Of a stretch of 64,000 nt of DNA, positions 33,468 through 43,476 are shown piece by piece (positions within the stretch are counted from its first letter, which is position 1; the number at the start of each line of letters is the position of its first letter). A program made the position numbers and the translations under genes. The stretch covers positions 186,001 to 250,000 of the forward strand of contig JBFONU010000001.1 of the NCBI GenBank assembly GCA_040779345.1, given 5' to 3'. The notes under the pieces were generated by a model. The model saw nothing but the letters and a program-made list of their open reading frames with translations. It was not told the origin of the DNA and searched no databases. The stretch comes from Thalassotalea_H sp040779345 (GTDB lineage: Bacteria > Pseudomonadota > Gammaproteobacteria > Enterobacterales > Alteromonadaceae).

Positions 33468-35531
33468 TTAGAATTGCATTTTTAATCCGATAGAAGGGAA
33501 CATCTCCAAGCCTTTTTCCCCTTCGATTGTGTAACTCGTTAATGTTTCATTGCCATCTGGGGCATAATAATAGCCTGAGATATTGTCACTACCCGTTGCA
33601 TTTAGCAGAGCAAATGTCCACTGGGCATCATTTCCCCAGTATTGTGTTTTATAACTTGCTTGAATATCTAAGCGCTGATAAGTGGGTAAGGTTTTTGAAT
33701 TAAGCTCACCATAGGTTGGCAGAAAGTGATCTTGATGATCAGGGTTAACCTTTAATCCAACAATGGGAGTATATTTTTGCCCACTACGTACGGTTAAACG
33801 TACGCCAAAATCCCAGCGTTCATTCCATTGATAATTAGCCACAAGATTACCTAATAATGGTGTATCAAGGTAATACTCCGTTGTCATCTTTGTATAGTCA
33901 TCAGTCCGTTCACTCTCTGACCAACTAATTGATGCCCAACCATACCAACCATCAGCTAATTCACGTTCTAATACCCATTCAACACCTTTAGCATCTCCCG
34001 ACATATCATTACTGTAATGTAAGTGAGCATTATTATCGTCGTCATCTAATGAACGTGCTAAGTCGTCTAGTTTCTTATAATAAATATCTACTGAAGTCAG
34101 CCACAAGTCATTTAGTTGGTAATCAAACCCAAGTGCATAATGTTGTGCTTTTGGTGATTGTAAAGATGGATTACCCACTTTTTTTAAGACAGTTCCCACA
34201 TCCGGAAAACGGCTATAACTGCCTTGTTTTAAATTGACTGAAAAACTCTCTGTGGCTTGCCATTGTAAGGCTAATCGGTGATGCAAAAAAGATTGCTCGG
34301 TATAATCATTTGTTTCCCCTCGTAGCCCAACTTTTAGTTGCCATTCGTCATTTATTTGCCAAATATCATCAATATATAACGCAACGGTCTGATCTTTAAG
34401 CTTATCGGTATCTTGAATGCGACCCCCTTTTTTGCTTTCACAGTCTTGATCATGATCGGTGCAATAATAAGGAATGGCATCAAAACTATAATCAAACTGC
34501 TTGTCCTGTAAATCAGCGCCGATTAATAGGGTGTGATCGGTATACCAATCAATTTGATAATTAAAACGAAGGTTAAACTGCTCTTCTTCTATTTTAATAA
34601 ACTGACCTTCACCATACGATTCTTTAGATTCTTCTACTGTGTGGCCTAAAACCGCCTGCATTATTTTTCCGCCATCCCCGTAGTATTGCCATGTTATTCC
34701 TTGGCTATCAAATTGTGCTTTAATTTTTAAATCACCAATAGAATCAGGGTTTACTCGTCCGGCTTCTGATGCCGCTGAAATATTAATGCCACCTATATCG
34801 CTGGCTCCGGTAACTGATAATGTTAATTTATGATTATCTCCAATTAGCCATTGGTATTTACCTTGATAATCATCACTCACGGGCGCTTTAAAAATGGTAT
34901 AGCCATCTTCCTCTTCCCCTTTAGGGAGAAATAAGTGAATTAAGCTGCGACGATAAGAGAAATAGAAGGCTTGATTGTCGTTAACGCCTCCTTCAACCAT
35001 GACCCCCGTTTTTAGCAGACTAAAATCAGCCGTTGTGGTGATTTGTTGATTTTTAGGATCACGCAGTTGTACATCAAAAACACCTCCTGTCGCATTACCA
35101 TATTGACTTCCAAAGGCCGCAGGATGCAATGAAAAATCTCGCACAAGGTTTTCATTAAAAATACTATCGCCAAATAAATGAAAAATATAACCTGCAGGCA
35201 TATCATCAATGTAAAAAGCATTATCATCAGGTGAAGAGCCTCTAATTGCTGGCTCACCTGCGTCATCGCCACCAGCATAAACCACTCCTGGCATACTAAA
35301 CACTGCATTAAGTGGGTCATGATCTAAACCGGCAATAGCGAGTAGTTTTTCTGTTTCAATGCTGACCTCAGTGTTTGCTTGATTACGTCTGCCGACTACT
35401 TCGATTTTTTCGATAGTATTGTCGGCTTTTTCTTGTTGATTTTGCTCATTGGCAAATGTAGGACAAGCAATCGAGCAATTAGCTAAAATGATCAGTGTAA
35501 GTAAATTCCGTTTATGATTTCGTGTCGACAT
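33468..35531 (-). CDS. TonB-dependent outer membrane receptor
   Basis: 687 residues. A signal peptide is followed by a TonB-box-like IEKIEVVGRR, a plug domain (about 55-165: AVFSMPGVVYAGGDDAGEPAIRG within it, and NATGGVFDVQLRDP), then a 22-strand-type barrel ending SIGLKMQF. The cysteine pair in CTDHDQDCES marks a loop. The ligand is unknown; no uptake operon or regulator is attached. It is divergent from nothing and lies behind the LysR gene on the same strand. Confidence 0.9.
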   Translation of the reverse strand: MSTRNHKRNLLTLIILANCSIACPTFANEQNQQEKADNTIEKIEVVGRRNQANTEVSIETEKLLAIAGLDHDPLNAVFSMPGVVYAGGDDAGEPAIRGSSPDDNAFYIDDMPAGYIFHLFGDSIFNENLVRDFSLHPAAFGSQYGNATGGVFDVQLRDPKNQQITTTADFSLLKTGVMVEGGVNDNQAFYFSYRRSLIHLFLPKGEEEDGYTIFKAPVSDDYQGKYQWLIGDNHKLTLSVTGASDIGGINISAASEAGRVNPDSIGDLKIKAQFDSQGITWQYYGDGGKIMQAVLGHTVEESKESYGEGQFIKIEEEQFNLRFNYQIDWYTDHTLLIGADLQDKQFDYSFDAIPYYCTDHDQDCESKKGGRIQDTDKLKDQTVALYIDDIWQINDEWQLKVGLRGETNDYTEQSFLHHRLALQWQATESFSVNLKQGSYSRFPDVGTVLKKVGNPSLQSPKAQHYALGFDYQLNDLWLTSVDIYYKKLDDLARSLDDDDNNAHLHYSNDMSGDAKGVEWVLERELADGWYGWASISWSESERTDDYTKMTTEYYLDTPLLGNLVANYQWNERWDFGVRLTVRSGQKYTPIVGLKVNPDHQDHFLPTYGELNSKTLPTYQRLDIQASYKTQYWGNDAQWTFALLNATGSDNISGYYYAPDGNETLTSYTIEGEKGLEMFPSIGLKMQF

Positions 35532-35688
35532 ACTAAAAGTTTAGTGAATGTATTTGTCACCATTATTATTGATATTAGTGTATGAAACTTGCGGTTAATT
35601 GTTGTAAAACTGTTGGTAAATGTCAGTTTTTGTAAGATATCTCACGAACTGTATATTGTGAAAACATTGAATTTTTACTCTAGGCATT

Positions 35689-36522
35689 TTAACTGTTTGA
35701 AATGAAATTCACTTGTTGCAATAACGTGGCTAATAATGGAGAAGTCTCTTGATACGCTAAAACGATTTCTCGAGTAAGTTTTAGCTCATGTATTGCTTTA
35801 AAGGAAAGGTCATTATTGTCAATAATTTCAGAATAAGCAGGAACAAGTGCGCAGCCTAAACCTGCGCGAACCAAACCAAGTGCATAGTCTATGGTTTGAA
35901 TTTTTGCCCTGACATCTAATTGGATCCCTGACAAGGTTAAGGTGTCATTGAGCATTTGCCAAGCATTACATGGAGAGCGCTGTATAAAAGGTAAATGATC
36001 TAGGTCTGCTATTTGTACTCGTTCTTTTAGTGATAAAGGATGGTTTATTGGTAAAGCTAAAAGATAATCCTCTTGCCATATGGGATGATATTTTTCGTCA
36101 TCTTTAAGTTCTTCTTTAATGATAATTCTGGCATCACAGCGCTCATGTTGAGGGACAAGCGTGAGTTTCATTGAAGGCTCTGCAGAAGTGAAATCTTTTA
36201 ATAATGCACTCATGCGTTTAACGCCTAGTCCTTTGGTAACACCGAGTTGAAAATCTTGTTTTTTTTCATGGGTAGAGAAGGTTTTTTTAATGGCATCGGC
36301 TTGCCCCAGCAATTGTTTAGCAAGTGGATAAAGTTGCTCCCCCTGTTCTGTAGCTGTTACGCCACGGGCATGACGGGTAAATAATGATTGATTAAGCTCT
36401 TGTTCTAATTGAGCAATTGCAGCAGAGATAGAAGGTTGAGCAATAAAGCATTTTTTAGCCGCAGCACTTAAGCTAAGTTGTTCGTAAACAGCGACAAAAT
36501 AATTGAGGTGTTTTAAGTCCAT
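35689..36522 (-). CDS. LysR-family transcriptional regulator
   Basis: 277 residues, slightly short. The helix-turn-helix AAKKCFIAQPSISAAIAQLEQELNQSLFTR and the family's linker helix precede the effector domain. It is divergent from glutaryl-CoA dehydrogenase, as is GcdR in Pseudomonas, so it probably activates gcdH in response to glutarate or a related acid (inference). Confidence 0.88.
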   Translation of the reverse strand: MDLKHLNYFVAVYEQLSLSAAAKKCFIAQPSISAAIAQLEQELNQSLFTRHARGVTATEQGEQLYPLAKQLLGQADAIKKTFSTHEKKQDFQLGVTKGLGVKRMSALLKDFTSAEPSMKLTLVPQHERCDARIIIKEELKDDEKYHPIWQEDYLLALPINHPLSLKERVQIADLDHLPFIQRSPCNAWQMLNDTLTLSGIQLDVRAKIQTIDYALGLVRAGLGCALVPAYSEIIDNNDLSFKAIHELKLTREIVLAYQETSPLLATLLQQVNFISNS

Positions 36523-36556
36523 GTCCTTATTATTAAGAAATTTTCTGAAAATAGCT

Positions 36557-36571
36557 ATAGGTAAAAACTAT
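36557..36571. promoter_or_regulatory. LysR-type T-N11-A operator candidate
   Basis: ATAG-GTAAAAA-CTAT is a perfect interrupted palindrome of the LysR type between the divergent LysR and gcdH genes. A second CTAT word lies 20 bases on, which fits the usual activation-site spacing. Confidence 0.45.
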
Positions 36572-36718
36572 ACTTGATAAAGAAAAACTATATTTTAACT
36601 TTGGCTAGATTTTGCTTAATCTTATCTCATTCAATTTATTGCTAGCCTTTTGGGATGGGTAACTTCAAATGGCAAGGGCGATCATAAAAATACAACGCTA
36701 ATAAAAATAGGAATTACG

Positions 36719-37912
36719 ATGTCAAACGCACCTTCAACTTCAAAACCGAGCTTTAACTGGCAAGATCCGCTATTAATTGATTCATTATTGTCAGAAGAAG
36801 AGCGCATGATCCGTGATAGTGCGCATCAATACTGCCAAGAAAAATTGATGCCACGTGTTTTATTAGCAAACCGTAATGAAGAATTTGATCCTGAAATTAT
36901 GAAAGAGCTTGGCGCTTTAGGATTACTCGGTTGTACCATAGAAGAAAAATACGGCTGCGCAGGTGTTAATTATGTGACTTATGGTTTAATTGCTCGTGAA
37001 GTTGAGCGTGTTGATAGTGGTTACCGAAGTGCGATGAGTGTTCAATCATCCTTAGTCATGCATCCAATTCATGCGTATGGGACTGAAGAGCAAAAGATGA
37101 AATACCTGCCGAAATTGGCGACAGGTGAAATGATCGGTTGTTTTGGTTTAACTGAGCCTAATTCGGGGTCTGATCCTGCCAGTTTATCAACCAGAGCCAC
37201 TAAAGTTGACGGTGGTTTTCGCTTAACTGGTAATAAAATGTGGATCACCAACTCACCTATTGCTGACATTTTTGTTGTTTGGGCAAAGCTTGACGGTGTT
37301 ATCAAAGGTTTTGTATTAGAAAAAGGTATGGATGGTTTATCTGCCCCTAAAATTGAAGGTAAATTTTCACTGCGTGCCTCTATCACGGGTGAAATTGTTA
37401 TGGATAATGTTTTTGTGCCTGACGAAAATATATTACCGCATGTTCAAGGTTTGTCAGGCCCCTTTGGTTGTTTGAACAAAGCTCGATATGGTATTGGTTG
37501 GGGGGCGCTGGGAGCGGCTGAGTTTTGCTGGCATGGAGCAAGACAATATACGCTAGATCGCGAACAATTTGGTAAACCTTTAGCGGCTACACAGCTTATT
37601 CAGAAAAAACTTGCCGATATGCAAACCGAAATAACCACAGGTTTATTTGCTTGTCTGCAAGTGGGAAGATTAATGGATGCGGGCACGTTAGCGCCAGAAG
37701 CGATTTCATTAATTAAGCGTAACTCTTGTGGCAAAGCGTTAGAAATTGCTCGTACAGCACGTGACATGCACGGTGGCAACGGTATTGCCGATGAGTTTCA
37801 TGTTATTCGTCATATGATGAATTTGGAAGCGGTGAACACATATGAGGGAACACATGATGTTCATGCCCTTATTTTAGGACGAGCACAAACAGGCATTCAA
37901 GCCTTCTTTTAA
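36719..37912 (+). CDS. gcdH: Glutaryl-CoA dehydrogenase
   Basis: About 397 residues from ATG 36719 (ATAGGA upstream); the longer frame from 36650 adds a non-family N-terminus. The acyl-CoA dehydrogenase signatures GCFGLTEPNSGSDP, KMWITNSPIAD and the C-terminal ARDMHGGNGIADEFHVIRH and NTYEGTHDVHALILGR are typical of GcdH. The Glu in YEGTHD is the catalytic base. It oxidises and decarboxylates glutaryl-CoA to crotonyl-CoA in lysine and tryptophan breakdown. Followed after 130 bases by a fused 2-oxoacid dehydrogenase E1. Confidence 0.92.
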   Translation: MSNAPSTSKPSFNWQDPLLIDSLLSEEERMIRDSAHQYCQEKLMPRVLLANRNEEFDPEIMKELGALGLLGCTIEEKYGCAGVNYVTYGLIAREVERVDSGYRSAMSVQSSLVMHPIHAYGTEEQKMKYLPKLATGEMIGCFGLTEPNSGSDPASLSTRATKVDGGFRLTGNKMWITNSPIADIFVVWAKLDGVIKGFVLEKGMDGLSAPKIEGKFSLRASITGEIVMDNVFVPDENILPHVQGLSGPFGCLNKARYGIGWGALGAAEFCWHGARQYTLDREQFGKPLAATQLIQKKLADMQTEITTGLFACLQVGRLMDAGTLAPEAISLIKRNSCGKALEIARTARDMHGGNGIADEFHVIRHMMNLEAVNTYEGTHDVHALILGRAQTGIQAFF

Positions 37913-37925
37913 TAATCAGTAACTT

Positions 37926-37987
37926 GGGGCTGTTAATCTTTCGAGATTAAATTTTATTCAAACTAAACGCGAATGATCAACAGACCC
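37926..37987. mobile_element. Degenerate 62-bp relative of the MITE-like element
   Basis: The left end GGGGCTGTTAATCTTTCG and the right end GATCAACAGACCC are near-copies of the 18-bp inverted ends of the 269-bp element at 46814-47082. The interior has been lost. It sits between gcdH and the E1 gene and could fold into a hairpin, which may affect readthrough. Confidence 0.5.
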
Positions 37988-38042
37988 TAATCGCAATCGC
38001 GTTATTTTGTTATCAAAATTTATTAAGAGAAGGACATCATAA

Positions 38043-40280
38043 ATGTCAGATCGTAATCAGTGTGTAAAAGAAAATTTTATTCACTTTGTAAAAGAATTTG
38101 ATTTACCGCAATTAAGTTGTCCATTAACACCGCAAGAGGTGGGATTATCTGATAGTGAGCTGGTGGATTTATTTGAAACCCAAGTCACTAGTCGTCACCT
38201 TGATTTGCATTCTAGGGTGATGCAAAAGCAAGGGCAAAGTTTTTACACCATTGGTAGTTCTGGTCATGAAGGCAATGCCGCTATCGCTAAAGCTTTTCGA
38301 GCCGATGATATGGCTTTCTTGCACTACCGTAGTGGTGCATTTACCTTACAGCGCGGTAAACAAGTTGCTGGTCAAACGTCAATTTACGATATGTTGTTGT
38401 CCTTTGCAGCCGCAAAAGATGATCCTATTTCTGGCGGGCGGCATAAAGTTTTAGGTAGTAAAGCACTCGCAATTCCACCGCAAACCAGCACAATTGCTTC
38501 TCATCTTCCCAAAGCGATGGGCGCTGCATTTTCGATTGGATTAGCCAACAGGTTAGAGCATCAAGGTGAAATCCCTAATGACGGCGTGATCCTTTGCAGT
38601 TTCGGTGATGCTTCGTCAAACCACTCGACGGCGCAAGGGGCAATTAACAGCGCTGCTTGGGCGGCTTTTCAGTCTATTCCTATGCCGATTGTTTTTGTTT
38701 GTGAAGATAATGGTATTGGTATCTCAACTTCAACACCTACCGGTTGGGTTGCTGCAAATTATAAAGATCGACCAGGGCTTACCTATTTAAGCTGCGATGG
38801 TTTAAATTTACTTGATACTTATCGTGTCAGTCAACAAGCCGAGAGAATCGCAAGAGAAAAACAGCAGCCAGTGTTTTTACATGTAAAATTAGTGCGCTTA
38901 CTTGGACACGCCGGCTCTGATGCTGAATTTGTTTATCGCAAACCGGAGCAAATACAAGCCAATGAGTTCAATGACCCGTTACTGCATAGTGCAAGAATAT
39001 TGCTAGAAAATAACATTTTAACTGCTGAGCAAATTATTGCTGTTTATCAAAATATTGCTGAACGTATTGAACGTGTCGCCCAAGCAGTCGTGAAAAAGCC
39101 TCGCCTAAATACTGCTGATGAAGTGATGCAAAGCATTATTCCTGACAGTGTTGCTAGTAGGGCAGCTTATGTTAGCGATGAAAAAAGACAAGCACTGTTT
39201 AAGCACGAAAAGCATAACTTAGCTAAACCTCAGCACTTAGCAAAACTGATCAACTGGACACTATTCGATTTAATGGCACAGCATGACAACATGGTAATGT
39301 TAGGTGAAGATATTGCCAGAAAAGGTGGTGTTTATAATGTGACATCAAAATTAGTTGATGGTTTTGGTAAAAATCGTGTACTGAACACCTTGTTGGATGA
39401 GCAGTCAATTCTAGGTGGTGCGATTGGTTTAGCGCATAATGGCTTTTTACCGATACCTGAAATTCAGTTTCTTGCTTATGTCCATAATGCCGAAGACCAA
39501 ATTCGTGGTGAAGCGGCGACGTTGTCATTTTTCTCAAAAGGTCAATATACCAACCCAATGGTGATCCGTATTGCTGGGTTAGCGTATCAAAAAGGCTTTG
39601 GCGGACATTTTCATAATGATAATTCTTTTGCGGTATTTCGTGATATTCCAGGTGTGATCATCGCTTGCCCATCAAATGGTGGCGATGCTGTTGAGATGTT
39701 AAGAGCGTCAGTTAAATTAGCTGAAGAACAGCAACGTGTGGTGATATTTCTAGAACCCATTGCGCTATATATGACCAAAGATTTACATCAAGAAGGGGAT
39801 GGCTTGTGGACTTTCCCTTATCAAGCGCCTGCAGTGGAAGCTATTGCCGATAAAAAGCAAGTCGTCACTCAAGCTCCGCCGTTAACTATTTCAGTTCAGG
39901 GGGAAGGCACTGATTTGTGTATATTAACTTACGGCAATGGTTATTATTTATCACGTCAAGCACAGCAAATATTAGATGATAAAGGCATTCATTGTCGCGT
40001 GATTGATTTGCGCTGGTTAGCGCCACTTGATGAAGCTGGGATCATTGCTCAGGTCAATGCTTGTGAAAAAGTATTAATAGTTGATGAATGTCGTAAAACA
40101 GGCTCAATTAGTGAAGCATTAATGAGTTTACTCTCTGAAAATAGCAATAAAAATTCAGAAAATGTTCAGCGACTTTGTGCCAAGGACAGTTTTATTCCAC
40201 TGGGTAGCGCGGCTTATCATGTACTGCCTTCAAAAGAAGATATTGTAAATGTCGCCAGTAAAATGTGCTCAAGCCATTGA
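38043..40280 (+). CDS. Fused E1 alpha-beta subunit, TPP-dependent 2-oxoacid dehydrogenase-like
   Basis: 745 residues. The alpha half (about 1-370) carries TPP binding at FGDASSNHSTAQGAINSAAW through VFVCEDNGIGIST. The beta half (about 390-745) has MLGEDIARKGGVYNVT, LDEQSILGGAIGLAHNG and a transketolase-C-like end. Single-chain E1 of this type serves branched-chain or 2-oxoadipate/2-oxoacid complexes, but no E2 or E3 gene is near. AAGGA precedes the ATG. Next to gcdH it might form glutaryl-CoA from 2-oxoadipate (inference). Confidence 0.82.
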   Translation: MSDRNQCVKENFIHFVKEFDLPQLSCPLTPQEVGLSDSELVDLFETQVTSRHLDLHSRVMQKQGQSFYTIGSSGHEGNAAIAKAFRADDMAFLHYRSGAFTLQRGKQVAGQTSIYDMLLSFAAAKDDPISGGRHKVLGSKALAIPPQTSTIASHLPKAMGAAFSIGLANRLEHQGEIPNDGVILCSFGDASSNHSTAQGAINSAAWAAFQSIPMPIVFVCEDNGIGISTSTPTGWVAANYKDRPGLTYLSCDGLNLLDTYRVSQQAERIAREKQQPVFLHVKLVRLLGHAGSDAEFVYRKPEQIQANEFNDPLLHSARILLENNILTAEQIIAVYQNIAERIERVAQAVVKKPRLNTADEVMQSIIPDSVASRAAYVSDEKRQALFKHEKHNLAKPQHLAKLINWTLFDLMAQHDNMVMLGEDIARKGGVYNVTSKLVDGFGKNRVLNTLLDEQSILGGAIGLAHNGFLPIPEIQFLAYVHNAEDQIRGEAATLSFFSKGQYTNPMVIRIAGLAYQKGFGGHFHNDNSFAVFRDIPGVIIACPSNGGDAVEMLRASVKLAEEQQRVVIFLEPIALYMTKDLHQEGDGLWTFPYQAPAVEAIADKKQVVTQAPPLTISVQGEGTDLCILTYGNGYYLSRQAQQILDDKGIHCRVIDLRWLAPLDEAGIIAQVNACEKVLIVDECRKTGSISEALMSLLSENSNKNSENVQRLCAKDSFIPLGSAAYHVLPSKEDIVNVASKMCSSH

Positions 40281-40292
40281 TCAGGAAAAGAG

Positions 40293-41351
40293 ATGACAAC
40301 CCTAATGACAGAAAATAAAAAACAACGTGCTGTGGTGATATGTCCAGGGCGAGGCACTTATAACAAAGAAGAGCTTGGTTATTTATCACTATACCACGGT
40401 GATAAAGTTGAGTTTATTGAGCATATTGATCAATACCGTGCGCTAAAAGGTCAAGTGCCAATTAGCGAACTTGATGCGATGGAAAATTATAATATGCGTA
40501 CTCACACGGCTGGCGAGAACGCTTCGGCACTTATATACGCTTGTGCCCATAGTGATCATCAAATGATTAATCGAGATCTGTATGATGTTGTTGCGGTAAC
40601 TGGCAACTCTATGGGTTGGTATATTGCACTCGCAGTTGCGGGAGCGTTAAAGCCGGAGAGTGCAATAACATTAATCAATACCATGGGGTCAATGATGACG
40701 GATGGTTTGATTGGTGGTCAGCTCATTTATCCGATTATTAATGACGTTTGGCAAAAAGATGCCGCGCGTGAAAAGCAAGTATTACAATGGCTTGCTGAGG
40801 TTAATCAACAAAAAGATTGTGAAGTGTACCTGTCAATTTTCTTAGGCGGATATTTAGTTTTTGGTGGTAACAAAAAAGGCTTAAAAGCATTAGCAGAAAT
40901 TTTGCCGATGATTGATGATCGTTACCCAATGAATCTTTTCAATCATGCCGCATTTCACACACCATTATTAAACAGTATTTCTGAAAAAGCGTTGCAGCAG
41001 TTATCGGTCAACTTGTTTAATGTGCCCGAGATTCCTTTAATTGACGGTCTTGGCAATATTTGGCAACCCTACTCAACTGACATCAAACAATTACATGATT
41101 ACACGTTAACAACACAAGTGACGGAACCGTATAATTTTAGTAAGGCAATTGAAGTTGCTATAAAAGAATATGCACCAGATAAATTAATTATTTTAGGACC
41201 AGGAGCTACATTGGGTGGTGCAGTTGCACAGTGTTTGATTGATCATAACTGGCTGGGGTTAACTAATAAGAAAGACTTTATAGAATTACAGAAAAAAGAA
41301 CCTTTTATCCTTTCTATGGGGATCACCGAGCAGCGAAAACAAGTGCTTTAG
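40293..41351 (+). CDS. FabD-like ACP S-malonyltransferase homologue
   Basis: 352 residues. The nucleophile elbow GNSMGWYIALAVAGAL (GxSxG) and FNHAAFHTPLL with the catalytic His match malonyl/acyl transferases. The N-terminus (VVICPGRGTYNKEELGYL) is unlike housekeeping FabD. AGGA lies upstream, and the gene starts 12 bases after the E1 stop, so the two are co-transcribed. Perhaps an acyl acceptor for the E1 product; substrate unknown. Confidence 0.75.
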   Translation: MTTLMTENKKQRAVVICPGRGTYNKEELGYLSLYHGDKVEFIEHIDQYRALKGQVPISELDAMENYNMRTHTAGENASALIYACAHSDHQMINRDLYDVVAVTGNSMGWYIALAVAGALKPESAITLINTMGSMMTDGLIGGQLIYPIINDVWQKDAAREKQVLQWLAEVNQQKDCEVYLSIFLGGYLVFGGNKKGLKALAEILPMIDDRYPMNLFNHAAFHTPLLNSISEKALQQLSVNLFNVPEIPLIDGLGNIWQPYSTDIKQLHDYTLTTQVTEPYNFSKAIEVAIKEYAPDKLIILGPGATLGGAVAQCLIDHNWLGLTNKKDFIELQKKEPFILSMGITEQRKQVL

Positions 41352-41357
41352 TGCTTG

Positions 41358-41756
41358 TTAAGTGAGAGGATTGTTTTGAATAAATTTCTTGTCTTCAATT
41401 TGAATGTGATTGGTTAACCAATCCGATAAAAAGTTAAGTAATTCAGAGGACACCTTGGTTAAATCTTGGTGTTTTTGCTTAAATTCACTGAGTTGATTAA
41501 TAAAATGATTATGCTGCTTAATGTGCATTTGGGTATCGCTATTATTTAAACGAAAGAAATAGGTTTCCTCGGTATTAAAATGATATTGGGTATAATCAAG
41601 TAGTTGAGAAAAAATTGACTCAATGACTTGGCCGTCGCTTTTATTATCAACCGCCTCTGCAAGTTTATTGATCAAATGGATTAACATTTTATGTTGATTA
41701 TCAATTAACTCAACACCAACTCCTAGCGTTGCTTCTTCCCATTTAATAAAGGACAT
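41358..41756 (-). CDS. Bacteriohaemerythrin
   Basis: 132 residues. All diiron ligands are present: His22, His59 and Glu63 (HFNTE), His78, His82, His117 and Asp122. It binds O2 reversibly in the cytoplasm and may act in oxygen or NO sensing and in supply to oxygenases. Convergent with the FabD-like gene. Confidence 0.92.
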   Translation of the reverse strand: MSFIKWEEATLGVGVELIDNQHKMLIHLINKLAEAVDNKSDGQVIESIFSQLLDYTQYHFNTEETYFFRLNNSDTQMHIKQHNHFINQLSEFKQKHQDLTKVSSELLNFLSDWLTNHIQIEDKKFIQNNPLT

Positions 41757-41903
41757 AACACTCCATAATATATAGCTAATATTTTCTACTGAGAAAAATA
41801 AATTCTTTCACAGAAGTTCATGTGATTTGTTGATCTGCCTTTAGTTTTTATTCAAAAACTGAACTTGCGTGATAAATAGTATGATTCATTAACAGTAATG
41901 TTT

Positions 41904-42716
41904 CTAAAACAGTTCATCAACGGTGACAAATTGATAATTAAGTTGTCGATAATGTTCAATAATGTCACTTAAAGCATCAACGGTACCTTGCCTATTTCCT
42001 CCACCATCATGCATTAAAATAATGGCTTCTGGGTGAGCATGCTTTATCGCGTGGCTAGCGACATTTTCTTTGGTATTAATATTATCATTCCAGTCTTGGG
42101 TATCTATTGACCAAATCACCGTTTTAATTTTGTTATCAATGAGTTTTAAAATTTGCGGATCACTAATATTGCCATAGGGAGGTCGAAACAATGTTGGTAT
42201 AAGTCCAGTTGTTTCTTGAATGATCTGGTTTGTTGGGGCAATTTGCTCTGACCAGTATGAGTCAGCATCTTGATACTGACTCGCTTTAGTGTGATCCCAA
42301 GAATGATTCGCAAGTAAATGACCTTGCTGGTGCATTGATTTCACTAATGATGATTGACTGCTAATCTTCTGACCTATCATGAAAAATGTCGCTTTAACAT
42401 TGAATTTATTGAGTTTTTCTACCACTTTCTGGGTATGTTGATCCGGGCCGTCATCAAAGGTTAAGGCGACTTTTTTATCATTATTGTTGCCTTCGATAAT
42501 ATAAAATGACGGATAAGCCTTAGCTCGTTGTTCATGAAGCGACACCGGAGTGTCTTTTTCACTTAAATTGTTGATGCGAACATAGCGTCGTTTTTTATCC
42601 GTGACAGTGTTTTTATTACTTTCATCTTTGTTCGAAGACAAAGGGGATTGCTGACAACCAAGAATAAACATCGATAAAATTATTACTGATAGGTAAGAGA
42701 TATAGTGTTGTAGCAT
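41904..42716 (-). CDS. Polysaccharide deacetylase-family lipoprotein
   Basis: 270 residues. Lipobox MFILGC gives an N-terminal lipid anchor. The NodB domain has VALTFDDGPDQHT, HSWDH with metal histidines, FRPPYGN and a late ILMHDGGG. It deacetylates N-acetyl groups of peptidoglycan, chitin oligomers or another envelope glycan. Single gene. Confidence 0.9.
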   Translation of the reverse strand: MLQHYISYLSVIILSMFILGCQQSPLSSNKDESNKNTVTDKKRRYVRINNLSEKDTPVSLHEQRAKAYPSFYIIEGNNNDKKVALTFDDGPDQHTQKVVEKLNKFNVKATFFMIGQKISSQSSLVKSMHQQGHLLANHSWDHTKASQYQDADSYWSEQIAPTNQIIQETTGLIPTLFRPPYGNISDPQILKLIDNKIKTVIWSIDTQDWNDNINTKENVASHAIKHAHPEAIILMHDGGGNRQGTVDALSDIIEHYRQLNYQFVTVDELF

Positions 42717-42936
42717 TGCTAATTAACTTCCAGTGATTGAGATGAAAATACACTGATTAAGCCTACTACAAATACATTAAAATTCGTATAATTATTCAAC
42801 ATAAATAAATAAACATAGTAATAGTTTGCCTAAGGTCATTAAAGTAATCTATTTCTCCTAACATTAAGTGAATAAAAAGTAGGATTTATATTGGAAAATA
42901 GCTACTATATCTGTTATCGAAAATTTCACTATAAAA

Positions 42937-43416
42937 ATGACAATGACATCACTACGTAAGAAAAATGAAGCTGAATTACAATTAGCCTTTAAAGCGTTAT
43001 TACATGAGCAATGTTATGGCTCACAAAGTCAACTAGCGGATGCGCTTGATGCTCAAGGCTTTAAAAATATGTCGCAAGCAAAAATTTCTCGCTTATTGTC
43101 AAAGTTAGGCGCGGTAAAAATGCGTAATGCCAATGATCAAGTGGTGTATATTTTACCCGATGAATTAGCTATCCCAAAATCTCGTCAAGCTATCCAATCA
43201 GTTGTGGTAAGCGTTAAGCATAATAATACTCAAATCATTGTTAAAACAGGGATAGGTGGTGCACCGCTTATTTCTCGAATGCTTGATAGCATGGGAGAAT
43301 CAGCAGGGATTTTAGGTACGCTTGCAGGAGACGATGCTATTTTTATTGCCCCTGTTGATGTCAATAATATTGATGCAATAACCGAAGATATAAAAAGATT
43401 ATTAGATGTATCCTAA
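42937..43416 (+). CDS. argR: Arginine repressor ArgR
   Basis: 159 residues. The N-terminal winged helix (SQSQLADALDAQGFKNMSQAKISRLLSKLGAVKMRNAN in two parts) and the C-terminal hexamer core with ISRMLDSMGESAGILGTLAGDDAIF are typical. It represses arginine biosynthesis when arginine binds. A TGAATAAAA word about 70 bases upstream resembles half of an ARG box. No ribosome binding site is evident. Confidence 0.95.
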   Translation: MTMTSLRKKNEAELQLAFKALLHEQCYGSQSQLADALDAQGFKNMSQAKISRLLSKLGAVKMRNANDQVVYILPDELAIPKSRQAIQSVVVSVKHNNTQIIVKTGIGGAPLISRMLDSMGESAGILGTLAGDDAIFIAPVDVNNIDAITEDIKRLLDVS

Positions 43417-43476
43417 TGTTTATTAGGTAGTCACTTTTTACATTTTATTGTTCTTATTTTTGATAGTTAGTCGCAC

